DNA of 64,000 nt from Rotaria sordida (lineage: Eukaryota; Rotifera; Eurotatoria; Philodinida; Philodinidae). Each line of letters begins with the position of its first letter. Position 1 is the first letter of the stretch. Below the pieces are notes generated by a model. It did no database searches, was not told where the DNA came from, and was given only the letters and a program-made list of their open reading frames with translations. Shown here piece by piece: positions 35,701 through 46,740 of this stretch. A program made the position numbers and the translations under genes. Where the stretch lies: positions 48,044 through 112,043 of the forward strand of contig CAJNOL010000677.1 of the NCBI GenBank assembly GCA_905250125.1, read 5' to 3'.

Positions 35701-37301
35701 CTTTAGAATGTTCTAGAATAACCTAAGTCTTATTGTTAATGCCACTCAACGCCTAGAGATGCAACGATGACGGTGCACCATTTACCGATGATACCAACCT
35801 TATGTAAAGCTTTGTACATGTGTAAACATGTACGTATAGACTGACGATAAACACATGATAAAACTATGACAGTCTTGAATTATTTCCAATTTTTTTTTCG
35901 GTTAAAGAGGCCATTTGAAGAAAATAGCTGGATTTTATAAAAATATGCTAAAGGTTTTCGGGGGTGAAAGAATCCGAAATCTATAGAAAATTTGTCAAAA
36001 TTTGTGAATTCGATTTTCTCGTTCGAAAAATGCTTCGTTTTCATCGTTATTCTATACTTGCATGTCTAGCTCGATGTACCGATGATCATCCTCATCGATG
36101 CGCCTCGATTAACACCTTTTTCCGTTGCTAAGGAACTCTGAGAAGGTATCCAATCGCAATTTGCTTTCCTGTTATCCCTCATCACGATTAATGTGAGTTT
36201 CACAAAGAAAAAAAAAAGAATGATCATTTATGTAAATATTATTATCAAAAAAAGAAAATACTTCCGAAAATCTTCAAGTGAAATATAATCCTATTTTAGA
36301 TACCAATACTTAGTGCTCCAATGGAAAATTCATCAAGCAATATATTTGGTGAACTTCTTTTCAAACCAGTCGAATTCGAATCTAAAATATCAAATTCGTC
36401 ATCTGATCAATCAATGATAAATGCTTATGGTGATACATCACTTCAATCAATTCCACCAAAATTACCTATGTGGACAGTAATTATTAAAGCACTTCCCACT
36501 CATCTATGTATTTATCCAGTTGGTAAATCAACCATAATATTTAGTTGTAGTACAAATGGTATTATATCATTATTAACATATATTTCACCAGTTACATATG
36601 ATTCTCCACGTTATATTCGATCATTTAATCTTTTTCCTGAACAAATTCATATTATTGTTCAATCATTTACTGTATTTAATCGTTATATGCTTTTACATGT
36701 ACATCAAAAATATGATAATGGTTCACTTTTTTTCTTTACACATGATGGAATACTTGAACATGGACCTGTTCAATTATCAAATCCTATACGTCAATATCTT
36801 GCAGATGAAAATCGTCTATGGGCTATTGATTCAATAACACAAACAATATTTTATCATGCACAACCATTATTTACACATGAAATATCATCAATACTTTCAA
36901 AACGTGATAATTTTATTTCATTTGATAATAAATCAAATTTTATACCATTTCGTATTGCATTAAATCATCAATTATTAGCTATACTTAGTAAAGATTTACA
37001 ACAAGTATTTATTTATAATAAAATTTCTCGTGAACGAATATTTACAAGTCATTTCAGTGCTGGTACAAGTATGAATATATGGGATATTGGTTTATTTCCA
37101 CGTGATAATAGTTTATTACTTAAATTTGATTGGTCATTTGATGGAACTGTAAAACGTTCTTTATTTATACATTTTAATACAAAAAATCAATCTGTGGGAC
37201 GAATTGAAGGTAAATATTGTTTAGGTGTAGTGATTGGACCTAATAAAGAAATACTTATTGGTTTTAATCTTAGAACAGGTATTATAAGATGTTATATGTG
37301 A
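32787..37301 (+). CDS. TRIM-like array gene F: RING missing one Cys / reduced B-box / coiled coil / beta-rich C-terminus
   Basis: Exons 32787-32934, 34419-34839, 34902-34970, 35036-35141 and 36300-37301 give 581 residues in frame. The RING has Cys11 but Lys14 where the second Cys should be; the rest is present (Cys29, His31, Cys34, Cys37, Cys52, Cys55). Its last Cys pair is on exon 2, so a 1,484-nt intron carrying a transposon splits the finger. The second zinc module is cut down to two Cys-x2-Cys pairs. The C-terminal domain is well kept, with Asp-Asn-Ser-Leu-Leu-Leu-Lys-Phe, Ile-Gly-Pro-Asn-Lys-Glu and the terminal Gly-Ile-Ile-Arg-Cys-Tyr-Met. An acceptor-like TTTTAG ends at 32774, 12 nt before the ATG. 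Confidence 0.85.
32953..34380. mobile_element. 1,428-bp TIR transposon with TA target duplication inside gene F
   Basis: Terminal inverted repeats of about 85 bp run from 32953 (tip AAAGATGTCCCATAATAACT) and from 34380 inward (tip AAGGGTGTCCCATAATAACT on the complement). TA dinucleotides flank both sides (32951-52 and 34381-82), as expected for Tc1/mariner-superfamily insertion. There is no transposase, so it is non-autonomous. Removing the element and one TA leaves an intron of about 54 nt, the size seen elsewhere in this array. Confidence 0.85.
35170..35780 (-). repeat. Dispersed intronic repeat, copy 3 (family 2), inverted
   Basis: The reverse complement matches the copies at 14275-15200 and 21112-21880, including GATTATCCTTGGAAAATAACTATA, GAACTGATCAAGTTATAAC and ACAATAAGACTTAGG. 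It lies in the 1,158-nt intron of gene F and is probably a shorter or truncated copy. Confidence 0.7.
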
Positions 37302-37423
37302 ATTTATTTTTTTTAGACGAGTTTTTTTTTGTTTTGTTTTCATTTTTTTTCAATAGTGATTTTTTTTTTGTGGAATTTATTATTGTTTATACATTTATAT
37401 TGAAAATAAAATTAGATAAGATA
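37302..37423. terminator. Convergent 3' ends of gene F and IFT43
   Basis: Only 122 bp separates the two convergent stop codons. The gap is T-rich and contains GAAAATAAAATT near 37399, a possible poly(A) signal for gene F. The 3' UTRs of the two genes probably overlap. Confidence 0.45.
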
Positions 37424-39347
37424 TTAGGAATCAATTGTTGGATTGGTTATAGAATTTCGAACTTCAACAAAGAGTTTGTCCCAATCCCAAGGTTTTTGAT
37501 CCTAGATGAAATATATATTTAAAAAAAAAAACGAAAGAAAAATTAAAGAAATGATAAAATGTTACTTCAGCATCAAGGTCTTCTTGTAAATGAAGATTAT
37601 GATATAATATACCAATATCAATTTTGCTATCCTAGTTACAAAAAAAATATCTACATATATATATATTTGAAATATTTATTTTGATATTTATATTTACGAT
37701 ATATTGACTAGCACGTTCACGAGAAAATTCATGTTCAATTTCTTTGAATGAAGCTATTTGATTAACAGAAAATCTAAAGAAAAATTTCTTCCTAAGATAA
37801 AATTATCAATGTATGGTTAATTACTCAGGAGCAACAGCTATTTGTGGAGTCATATCAATTGTATCATCACCTTCAGCATCATCCATAAGAATTGTTGGAA
37901 TATCTATTTTGAATGAAAAAAGTAAATAAATAAATAGAGCAAGTATCAGGACTCGAAATGGACCACCCGATCGAAACTTTATTTATTTGTTCAAGAAAGG
38001 TTTCCAACGTACGAAAGAACTCAATTAAAATGATACTATTAATTCTATAGGATAAAAAGCCTGATTTTTCAACTATGAAGATAGGTTTCATTTGATTTTA
38101 ATCTTTGTTAATCGATTTTAAAAAAAAGACAATTTCAATCGATAAAACTACATTAATCGATCAAAAAAAAGAGAAGCTAAAATCAATTGAAATCTATCTT
38201 TAAAGCAGAGACATCCGATTTCAACCAGAATTAAATAGCGCCATTTCAATCTGTGTACTGAATATAGCAACTGATCTGACTCTTTGAAATTAATCAGCAG
38301 GTATTATACTTGTCAAAGCTTATGTTAACAAATGATAGTCATCAAGAAGTTGAAGTACCCACGGATGCATCTTACTCTATCGATTCAATAAGTAATTCAA
38401 CTTATCTCTCATAATGTTTTTTCAAGCATTAGAATAGTTCAGCCGTATTCAACTTGTGATAACTATGATGATAAACTTTTTACAATGTTTCCATAAATGA
38501 CTACAATGATTGTGACATTCAATCTTTTATAAATCCTTTTTATAGTTCCACTCTTAAGTTGAACTGGACCATCAAAACGTAGTTCGATTTCGAGATCTAT
38601 TAAGTATTGATTTTATTTTATAATTTACCTGTAGCAATGATTTCTTCTGCTGCTCGTCGATTACTTTGTCGAATCATAGGACGTTGAGAAGCAGGTATAG
38701 TTGAAATATCTCTATAATATTCAAGTTTTTTATTTTTTAATATAAATATTAAAATTTTATTCTAAATAATAAATAACATACAAATTGTCATTTTCATCAT
38801 TAATATCATTTGACCAACCACTTGTTGCTTCAACAATAGATCGTCGACTTGATTTTGGTTTTGATGATGTTGTAAGATTAGCAGACTATAAAATACAAGA
38901 AAATCTCTATGTAATTTTTTTTTGCGTAGATTAATAATAAAATAAATTTGAAGCAAAGCATATATAATTAATATCATTTTATTATTATTATTTTCTAAAT
39001 TATTATGATATTAGTACTCACAAACATGATTAGGAATACAGTGCATTGTTTTATTGCATACATATTCAATAAAACTGAAATTAATTTTATTGATATGTTA
39101 TGTTAGAAATAAATTATTATTATATTATGAAAGTGCTTTTATCACCTTTGAAGCACTTTCGAGTAAGGTATCAAATGTCTCATCGATTGGTTCATCGTGT
39201 ATACGTGTTGTTCCTTTTGATTTCTTTTTGGACTAATTATTGAGAGCAGACATATTTATAAATAGACGAAAAACAAAATAAATTAAGTGAAAAACTTACA
39301 TTTTTTGTTGTTGTCGGTTCATTATCAAGCCAATCGTCACTTGACAT
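37424..39347 (-). CDS. IFT43: Intraflagellar transport protein 43 (IFT-A subunit)
   Basis: IFT43 is a subunit of the IFT-A complex, which drives retrograde transport in cilia (family knowledge). Exons, in coding order: 39300-39347, 39146-39232, 38782-38885, 38629-38711, 37825-37903, 37698-37773, 37566-37631 and 37424-37501. They sum to 206 residues, close to the usual length of about 210. Evidence for the family is the Ile-Pro-Thr-Ile acidic stretch, Ala-Pro-Glu-Phe-Ser-Val-Asn-Gln, Asp-Ile-Gly-Ile-Leu, and above all the C-terminal Trp-Asp-Trp-Asp-Lys-Leu-Phe-Val-Glu-Val. The N-terminus is Ser/Lys-rich and disordered-looking. TTTCTGTTAG lies 6 nt before the ATG. Its start is only 171 bp downstream of the centrin stop on the same strand. 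The 38712-38781 and shorter introns are typical; the 725-nt intron at 37904-38628 is enlarged. Confidence 0.88.
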
Positions 39348-39518
39348 TTTTATCTAACAGAAAAAATATACGTTAATATTAAAATTGAAAAACTTCACAG
39401 TCAAAATCACATATTTAAAACTTTTTTATGCCAAAAAAAAACACATCTAGAGTTAACATGCGTACAAAAAAGGAAAAAAAATGATATTATCTGACTCTTT
39501 TTATTCATTGTATACATA

Positions 39519-41214
39519 TTAGTCTGAACTAAGCATAGCCATAAATTCATCAAAATTAACTAGAAAAGAAAGTCAGAATTACTGAATATTGAAAAACAAA
39601 TAAGAATCTCCTACTTTCACCGTCACCATCTAAATCAAATTCATCAATCATTGCTTTGAGTTCTTCTTCATTAGCATTATCATCTAATTCTCTGTAAATA
39701 ATATACCATTTTATTGCAATCGATCTATTTCTTATTTATTGTTTGTTTTTTCTTTACCGTGCAACACTTCGTAATTTTTTCAATGAAATCTTGCCAGTTT
39801 CATCATCATCAAAAAGTTTAAAAGCTTTAAGAATTTCATCACGTAGATCACGTCGAAGTACCATTTCGGCAGCTTAATCAAGACAAAAAAATTAATTTGA
39901 ATCATTGATTGGAATGCTTTTAAGTAGCAACCCCTCCCTGAGAACGACTCATCAAAAAAAAAAACTTGAAATTTTCAAAGCAGATAAATCTTGACAAGTA
40001 GAGCAAAAGTTGTCATAAACTCAAAGTTTCCGGATACTATCTTCTATGAGATTCTCATAACTCTCGAACGAAACAGACGATGAACGTCGGGTTTGTATAC
40101 ATCAAAAGAGAAGAGTTTTTACTATCAATTATTCCTATTAAAAGTCTAAATCGAAAGGAAAATAACTTCAGAATATCATTTTCGAAAATCTCCACCAAGA
40201 ACTCACCTGATAGATCGATTGTTGAACAATCAAATTTCAATATTCGTCGGTGGCTTAGGATCTTCTCTCTTGAATGGTGAAAACCGTAGGTCTCTATGAT
40301 GTACCTATCGAAAGTTATCCACAAACCAGTGGAGCACATTATATTTTGAAATGAATAGTGAACATTCTTGGGGGTTGGTAACTTTTTATTGTTTGTCCTT
40401 CGAACAAAAAAAGAGTCAGAATATCGAAGGCACCCTAAACGAAGCATATTTGTTTCAAATTGAATTTTTTTATTAGAGCTACGAAAAATCAGCAGAACAA
40501 TATTGTTTGAAACAAAAAAAAAACCCATTCGAAATAATGTATATTATATGTGCAAAAAGTTCCAGCTCGATCAGATGTATTAAGCTGGAAAAACAGGAGC
40601 ACTTCTGCACTTCTTTTCATGAACAAATTGGTTTAAGAAAAACGCAATTCGCTATTTCCGTTAGATAAATTTGATTTCATCTCGACTTTTTAACGTTTAA
40701 AGGACGATTTTTTTATCTCAAATGTACTCAGTAGATAGATACTACTTAAGACTATACAATGTCCACAACAAAAAAACGTATTAGTCACAAAATGGGAGAA
40801 GAGTACCCTAAAACTGAATTAACAATTACCAATTTCATGAAAATCATGATAAGTTATTTTGTCCGTTCCTTGTCGGTCATAATCATGCATCAATCCTTCT
40901 ACTTCTGTTTTATGAATATCAAAACCTAATGCACGAAGTGCAATCTAGTCGAGAAAAGACAAAGATATGCTGAATAAAAAACAAATTAGAGAACTATACT
41001 TTGAATTCATAATAATCAAGTTCATTATCTTTATCATTATCGAACAATTCAAATACTTCTTTAATTTCATCATTTTCTTCTGGAGTTAATTCAAGACGTC
41101 GATCTTTGGATGATTTTGTCGATTTAGGAAATATTGAACTGGTAAAAGTAACGAAGAAAATGTTTGAACTTGAAAAAGTTCATAATGAAAAACAAGGACT
41201 TACTTGAATTCCAT
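39519..41214 (-). CDS. CETN: Centrin (caltractin), four EF-hands
   Basis: Centrins are small calcium-binding proteins of centrioles and basal bodies. Exons, in coding order: 41204-41214, 41000-41138, 40830-40944, 39758-39872, 39615-39691 and 39519-39559, giving 165 residues (family about 170). A Lys/Ser/Arg-rich N-terminus precedes Leu-Thr-Pro-Glu-Glu. EF loop 1 is [12 protein letters not shown]. Loop 2 starts Asp-Tyr-Asp-Arg-Gln-Gly but ends in Asp rather than Glu. Loop 3 starts Asp-Asp-Asp-Glu-Thr-Gly and lacks the final acidic residue. Loop 4 is Asp-Leu-Asp-Gly-Asp-Gly-Glu-Ile-Asn-Phe-Asp-Glu. Loops 1 and 4 look fully competent, which is common in centrins. The first coding exon is only 11 nt. 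TTCTAG lies 10 nt before the ATG. Confidence 0.92.
39873..40829 (-). other. Enlarged centrin intron (957 nt)
   Basis: It lies between the EF2 and EF3 halves. It contains opposed frames (40055-40528 on minus, 40080-40280 on plus) that overlap each other and show no protein-like signal. I could not identify an inverted repeat or transposase. Confidence 0.5.
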
Positions 41215-44200
41215 ATGTAATGCGCTAGAATAACAGACTAACAAAATAGGAAATGAAATGCTAAATGACCATAGACATAGAAACAAGAGTAAAAAAACTG
41301 AGCGACAACCTCTCTCCGTCAATGCAACTTGTATTTCATTGGTTAATAATAAACGTATTACATATGAATAACTCAACTTGAGCATTTTAATGAATGAGTT
41401 TTTATCTATTAAGAAATATAAAGAGATAATGAAATCAGCGACAAAATATTATTGGTATTCATTATATGACATTTGATTGATAATAGTAAAAAAAAAACAT
41501 ATGTATTCATATCGAAATAGAATATTTTGTAATGCAATAAACATTTCCTCTGAAACATTTTCTTTTATGAAAGTTTAAAATTCAACAATTTAGCATTGTG
41601 AACATTTTCCAATGTGCGGTCACTTTTTGCCTTCGATTCTACTTTGTGGAAATTTTTTGTGCCTTCAGAATTAAGGAAAAATGTCCGCAATCAAAAACAT
41701 ACCCTTATTTTGTCAACATGTTGATAATCATTGTTGCTTATGGTTTTAGAAAGTGATCAAACGATAACAACAACATTTGAGAGATACAAATCAAATTTCG
41801 TTTTTTCTTTCATGCTTTATAAACAAATATGCAGAGAAAGTTTGAAAAAGATTGTAATATTAATGAATAATAATAGAATAACTAAAGCTTCTTGTATTCA
41901 ATGACAAGTCTGATCAAGATACCATCTTTTGTTTTCCTTTCTGGAATATAAAAATTATTATATGAAACCATACATTATTTGTTTATTTTGTTTTATGCAA
42001 GATTTTTTTCAAGTAGTCGCATAATCGAATCAACAGAGAATTTATTTTATACACTCTCTATTGTAACTATGAAAATAAAGTAGAAGCTTATAACTTAGCT
42101 ATGCTCCTATAGATATATTTAGTTAATTGATCGAGAAGAAATAGGAAGTATAATAGAGTCCATTTTGTTCTATATTAAGATTGTTACCATGAGGTTCTTC
42201 AGTATATCTTTTAACAAGATACATGTTTACAAAGACAATTATTCAAACTGGTAGCAACGTTCAAGTCTGATTCTGTAAAGTCGTCAATATTTTTTTTTAA
42301 AGATTCTATCTACTGTTCGTACACACATTACAGACTATTCTGAATGAAGTAATGGTATTAACCCCTTCAAGATCGGTCACGTATATATACTTGATAGTTT
42401 TGAATCAACTCGTAACTGACTTATGAGTGTCTCTCATGATATTGTTATTGCTCTTTATCTTCTTTTATTTCTTTTCTGTTCTCATGAGCCATTACATGAG
42501 AAAAACGGCCAAATTGCTAATGAGCTACGCAATCAAACTTTTTGCATCTGCTCTAAACATCGTCCATCTTGTAGCGTATTCTGCTTTACTTTGATGCTAA
42601 CACTACTCAGTCAGAAAAGTATCAGTTTTGTCGGAAATGGTTTATTTCACACACGTGAAAATTTTTATCATACATATATCTCAACATACTCTAGGTGATC
42701 ATACGATTAAAACGACTTCATTCCAATGTAATTAATTTTTTCAGTATTTCATCTGTGTTTTGAAAAACTAACTTCTAGAACTTAGAACTACAAATTTTGC
42801 ACAAAACTTTTTCCAAAAAGAATACTTAAATTTCTCTAAGAAATGATGCGAGAAAAAGTTCGAAACCTGTAAAGAAAAGATCAGGAAAATTTCAGTAAAT
42901 TTAATGAGACTTTTTCTTTATTTTTCTGCATATTCGTGTTGAAAAAATATCATTTGTTGACAATTAGGCTGTGTTTTCGTAGCACTAATAATCTAGTTCG
43001 TTAAAGAACAGCTGTGTACTCATGCATTGATGAAAGAAGAAGCTGGAATTTACAAGACGAGGAAGTTCATTACGATGAAATGCAAAGCCAAAGAGTTGCG
43101 AGAAAAAGCCACTCTCGTAATGTTCAATATACTTCGAATTTCTATGTCGAAATCACATAAGGGTTGGTTTCATGATATTTATTAATCGATTAGTTCTTCT
43201 GGAGGCTATGCAAAACGTTCCATTATCTTCAAAACTAATCCCATTCTAAAGGAATTAAGTGATCTATATCATCCTAAAATATTAGTTCTGCATAACTAAA
43301 ATGCCTAGTGAACAAAAAAAAAATACGATGCATTCGAAACTATTACAATCATACGTTTATTTCTGTCAAGTTCTCACTGACATCTTGAAATGGTTTTTTT
43401 TATGATTGGTCTAGTAATCGAGCAATGCTGTTTTTTATTAATGACTAAGTAGTAATATTTAACAAACCCAACCCAACCTGACTATGGCTTCTATTTCGAA
43501 CATAAATAGATTATCAATGACTCAATCTTATCTTGTTTAGAGTAGGTATTATGTAAGAAAAAATTTTCTCCTTTTGTTTCACCTTTCTTTTTTTTCGATG
43601 AGCCCAATCATATCCAAAAAAACATGAGTCGTCAAAGAATGCATCATCAGCATGATGAGCTACCTCTTACTGAGTAAGCGTGTTGTTATGTCACTCTTTG
43701 TTCGCTTGAAACGTGATTTATTTCGTGTGAAAATTGTGCTGTCCCACAAATAGATACTAATGCAGAAGTTAACTACATTAGTCAGTATGGTTTTTTTTTT
43801 GAATATTAATTAACTGATCTCAGTCAACTTTTAATAATCATCTTCTCTGATAACTATATTTATTTTTGAAGCTTTTCAAGATTAAATTAAACACTTTATA
43901 CTCAATTATATTGTGGAATTTATAATATTGTTAAATTTAGTAACAACATCAGTAGTTGATTCGATCAGTTTAATCTCCGATTTAAGTGTATTTTAGCAAG
44001 TTATCAAACAGATAGAGTTAGTTATTTAATGAAAATTGAGACGAGCATTATATATCTATTCAAACAATTTTTTCTGATAGACTGAAAAATTTTCCATTGT
44101 AATCGAACTCAATGTAATTGTTAAATAATCTCGTTCAAGTCATTCTTTATATGTGAATTGTGTCATATTGTCATATGGTCTGATTTCCCATTGAAGAAAC

Positions 44201-45104
44201 ATATGATAGAATTTGTCATTTTATGAAATAAAAAAATAATCTTCTGACCACAGTCCAATGAATAAATCGCTTTGACTTCGTTTTCTTTGTTTAAAATGAT
44301 ACTTATTTTGTTTTCTGTTATGTTTTTTTTACACTAGAGTAGAATTTGATTGTTTTGAAAACGGTAAAAATAACGGATATCTTTTACTTCGTTTTTTTTT
44401 GTCTAACTCTAATCATAAGACAATTTTTCATTGATGAATACGAATTTCACAAATTCGTTTAAAAAGCAATTGATCTTTATTTATTCAGGTATTTTTATAA
44501 TAATTTGGTGCAAGTTAAAAAATGAAAACATATGATTAAAGATTAAGCTCAAATATTTATAAAAGTGAACAATAATCATGTTAAGAAAAATATATTGTTT
44601 ATTGTATTATTAATACAAGTAATGATTTCATACTGTTAATAATTATTTGTCAAGTTTCGAGACTACATTCAAATACTCGTGATACATTAGATAAACACAT
44701 CAACATCAATTTTTATATATCATTGTACAAAATAATCGTCGATTAATGAAACAAATCTAATATATAGATAATTAGTTCACAATAAAAACAAAATTTCAAC
44801 TGCTTAATAAAAGATTCCATTAGACTAAAAACATACATACAAACAATGATAAGAAAGAAACTTAATTATACACTACTCTTATTTGAATTAATAGTTAATC
44901 ATCTCTAAACATAATATTGAATCCTATATGTATTATAAGTAAGTTGCTCATCACCAAATTTATGATAATAAGTAAACATTAACAAGGTAAGTGCACTAGT
45001 TGACATCTTTATTCTTGATTTTTGAAGTAATATTTATAAAATCTATATACAGTTCGATATTGATAAACATTTTTTTTTTAAATTTCAGATTCTAATACTT
45101 AATC
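41215..45104. other. 3.9-kb intergenic region between centrin and the small Maf gene
   Basis: This is the longest gene-free stretch outside the array. I see no coding exon; the longest frame (42423-42698, 91 aa) lacks splice context or family likeness. It is AT-rich and mostly low complexity, without the obvious foldback arms that fill the array introns. It separates two divergent genes, so it may hold their promoters. Confidence 0.5.
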
Positions 45105-45641
45105 ATGACTACTATAAAACATGATATCAACGATAATGAACGATTAGACGAGTCTCCATCAGTATACTTATTTTACATGTTAAATTGATAATTATGATTA
45201 AAAATATTATTATTTTTTTCTTAAGATTGATGATCATCAAATTATGACAATGAGTGTTAAAGAATTAAATACATTATTAAAATCATTGAAACCAAATGAA
45301 GCAGCAACTATTAAACGTCGACGACGTATTCTTAAAAATAAAGGTTATGCAGCAAGTAGTCGTCATAGACAAACATCGATGGTGGGTAATTTATCTGTTG
45401 AACGAAGTGAATTATTGGAACAGGTAAATGAAAATATTAAAAAGAAGAAAAAAAAAATCTTGTTCGTATATTTATTAAATAGATCTCTCGATTGCGACGT
45501 GAGAATGAAGCATTATCACAAGAGCTACGTGGTTGGAAACAACGATACTCTGATCTTCAACTATTAACATCACCACCTGCCGCTACTGTTCCACAAAATA
45601 CAACAATAAAATCGATTACTGTAAAAGAATCATCCCATTGA
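45105..45641 (+). CDS. Small Maf-type bZIP transcription factor
   Basis: Small Maf proteins bind MARE/ARE DNA as homodimers or with CNC partners such as Nrf. Exons 45105-45161, 45226-45423 and 45483-45641 give 178 residues. An extended homology region reads Met-Ser-Val-Lys-Glu-Leu-Asn, and the basic region reads Lys-Arg-Arg-Arg-Arg-Ile-Leu-Lys-Asn-Lys-Gly-Tyr-Ala-Ala-Ser-Ser-Arg. This is the Maf hallmark, with Ser for the usual Cys before the Arg. A leucine-zipper heptad follows (Leu-Leu-Glu-Gln-Ile-Ser-Arg-Leu then Leu-Ser-Gln-Glu-Leu). There is no long acidic activation domain, so it belongs to the small (MafF/G/K) class. TTTCAG lies 16 nt before the ATG. I cannot say which vertebrate paralogue it matches. 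Confidence 0.88.
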
Positions 45642-46539
45642 CATAAAAAAAAAACGATTTTTAAATTTTGACTATGAATTTCTCTGTGATTTTGCAATAA
45701 TTATATTTTTCAACTTCCAATCGTTTAATTTACGATTACTAGAATTTTATTGAAATCCTATATCATAGATGATGGATAGATCTTGTTCTCTTGACTAATA
45801 CTAACAAAAATTGATTCTCTATTAGAGCCTTACATCAGACTTCGAAACTCGACTTTGACGGATTCGGAATAATCATGTAGAATTTTTTTCGAAGGCAACA
45901 TTGAAATTACATTAGTGGAAAAATCAAATATTTTTACTTTTACCTAGTAACAACTTTAAGTAATGAACAATAATACACTACTTTATAGATTCATAAATAT
46001 GCTAGTCAAAAAGTTCAACTTCACAGGGATCTATTTTCTATGCATATAAATATGTATGTATCACAAAGATAATTCATGAATCATTAGTATTTTCTATTTT
46101 GAATTTCTCGTAATACATTACGAATTTGTTTAATTGTTATTGATGGTATAATGCATAGCTTTGTCCTAAATCGGTGTGTAGACAATTTCAAACAAAACGG
46201 GACATTTCCGTCTTTCATTTGACTTTGATTCTTTACGAGGTTTATTTTTCTGAATAAACTCTATTAGCAAAAACATATGTAAAAATGTTAGCTCTTTCGG
46301 CCGTCTATTAATTAAGGAAGTAATACACAAATATCTCTCTAACCGTATGCAAAAACAACCCGAAAACTTCAAAATAGATTCTATGGTACAGACCGCATTT
46401 ATGGTGAAATTCTCAGCAAGGTCAGACTTCAAGAGACTTCGTCTTAAAAAACTGATTTTCTAAGTTCTGAACAGAGACCGAAAACGAACCGAACCCAAAC
46501 TGATTCTCGAACCAAAACTGGACAGCAGTGTTCAGACTT

Positions 46540-46740
46540 CCAAAAAAGGAAATTTCGGAAGTTTTGGAAATTTCAAGCACTTGTGTTCTAAATTGTTTGG
46601 TATTTCCCAAAATTATATAATTTCCGAAATTTCTGAAATTTCCAAAATTCTATACGTAGCGAAATTTCCGAAATTACAGAAATTTCTAAAATTTCTAAAT
46701 TTTCCAATATTTCCAAAATATTTTCATTTGCTTTGCTATG
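46540..46740. repeat. Array of palindromic GGAAATTTC-like units
   Basis: About 15 imperfect copies of a 9-11 bp unit centred on GAAATTTC, such as CCGAAATTTC, TGAAATTTCC and GGAAATTTC, packed in about 200 bp and recurring weakly at 46765-46800. The unit is its own reverse complement, so the array can pair in many registers. Confidence 0.75.

Noticed and set aside
39000..39070. Possible extra IFT43 exon with a Cys/His-rich peptide
   Set aside because: Including it after the exon ending at 39146 gives a stop in phase 0; leaving it out joins the flanking exons in frame.
40055..40528. 157-aa minus-strand frame in the centrin intron
   Set aside because: It lies wholly within a GT-AG intron between two in-frame EF-hand exons, is overlapped by an opposite frame and shows no family features.
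42423..42698. 91-aa frame between centrin and small Maf
   Set aside because: It has no splice sites, domain or homologue I recognise; frames of this length are expected by chance across 3.9 kb.
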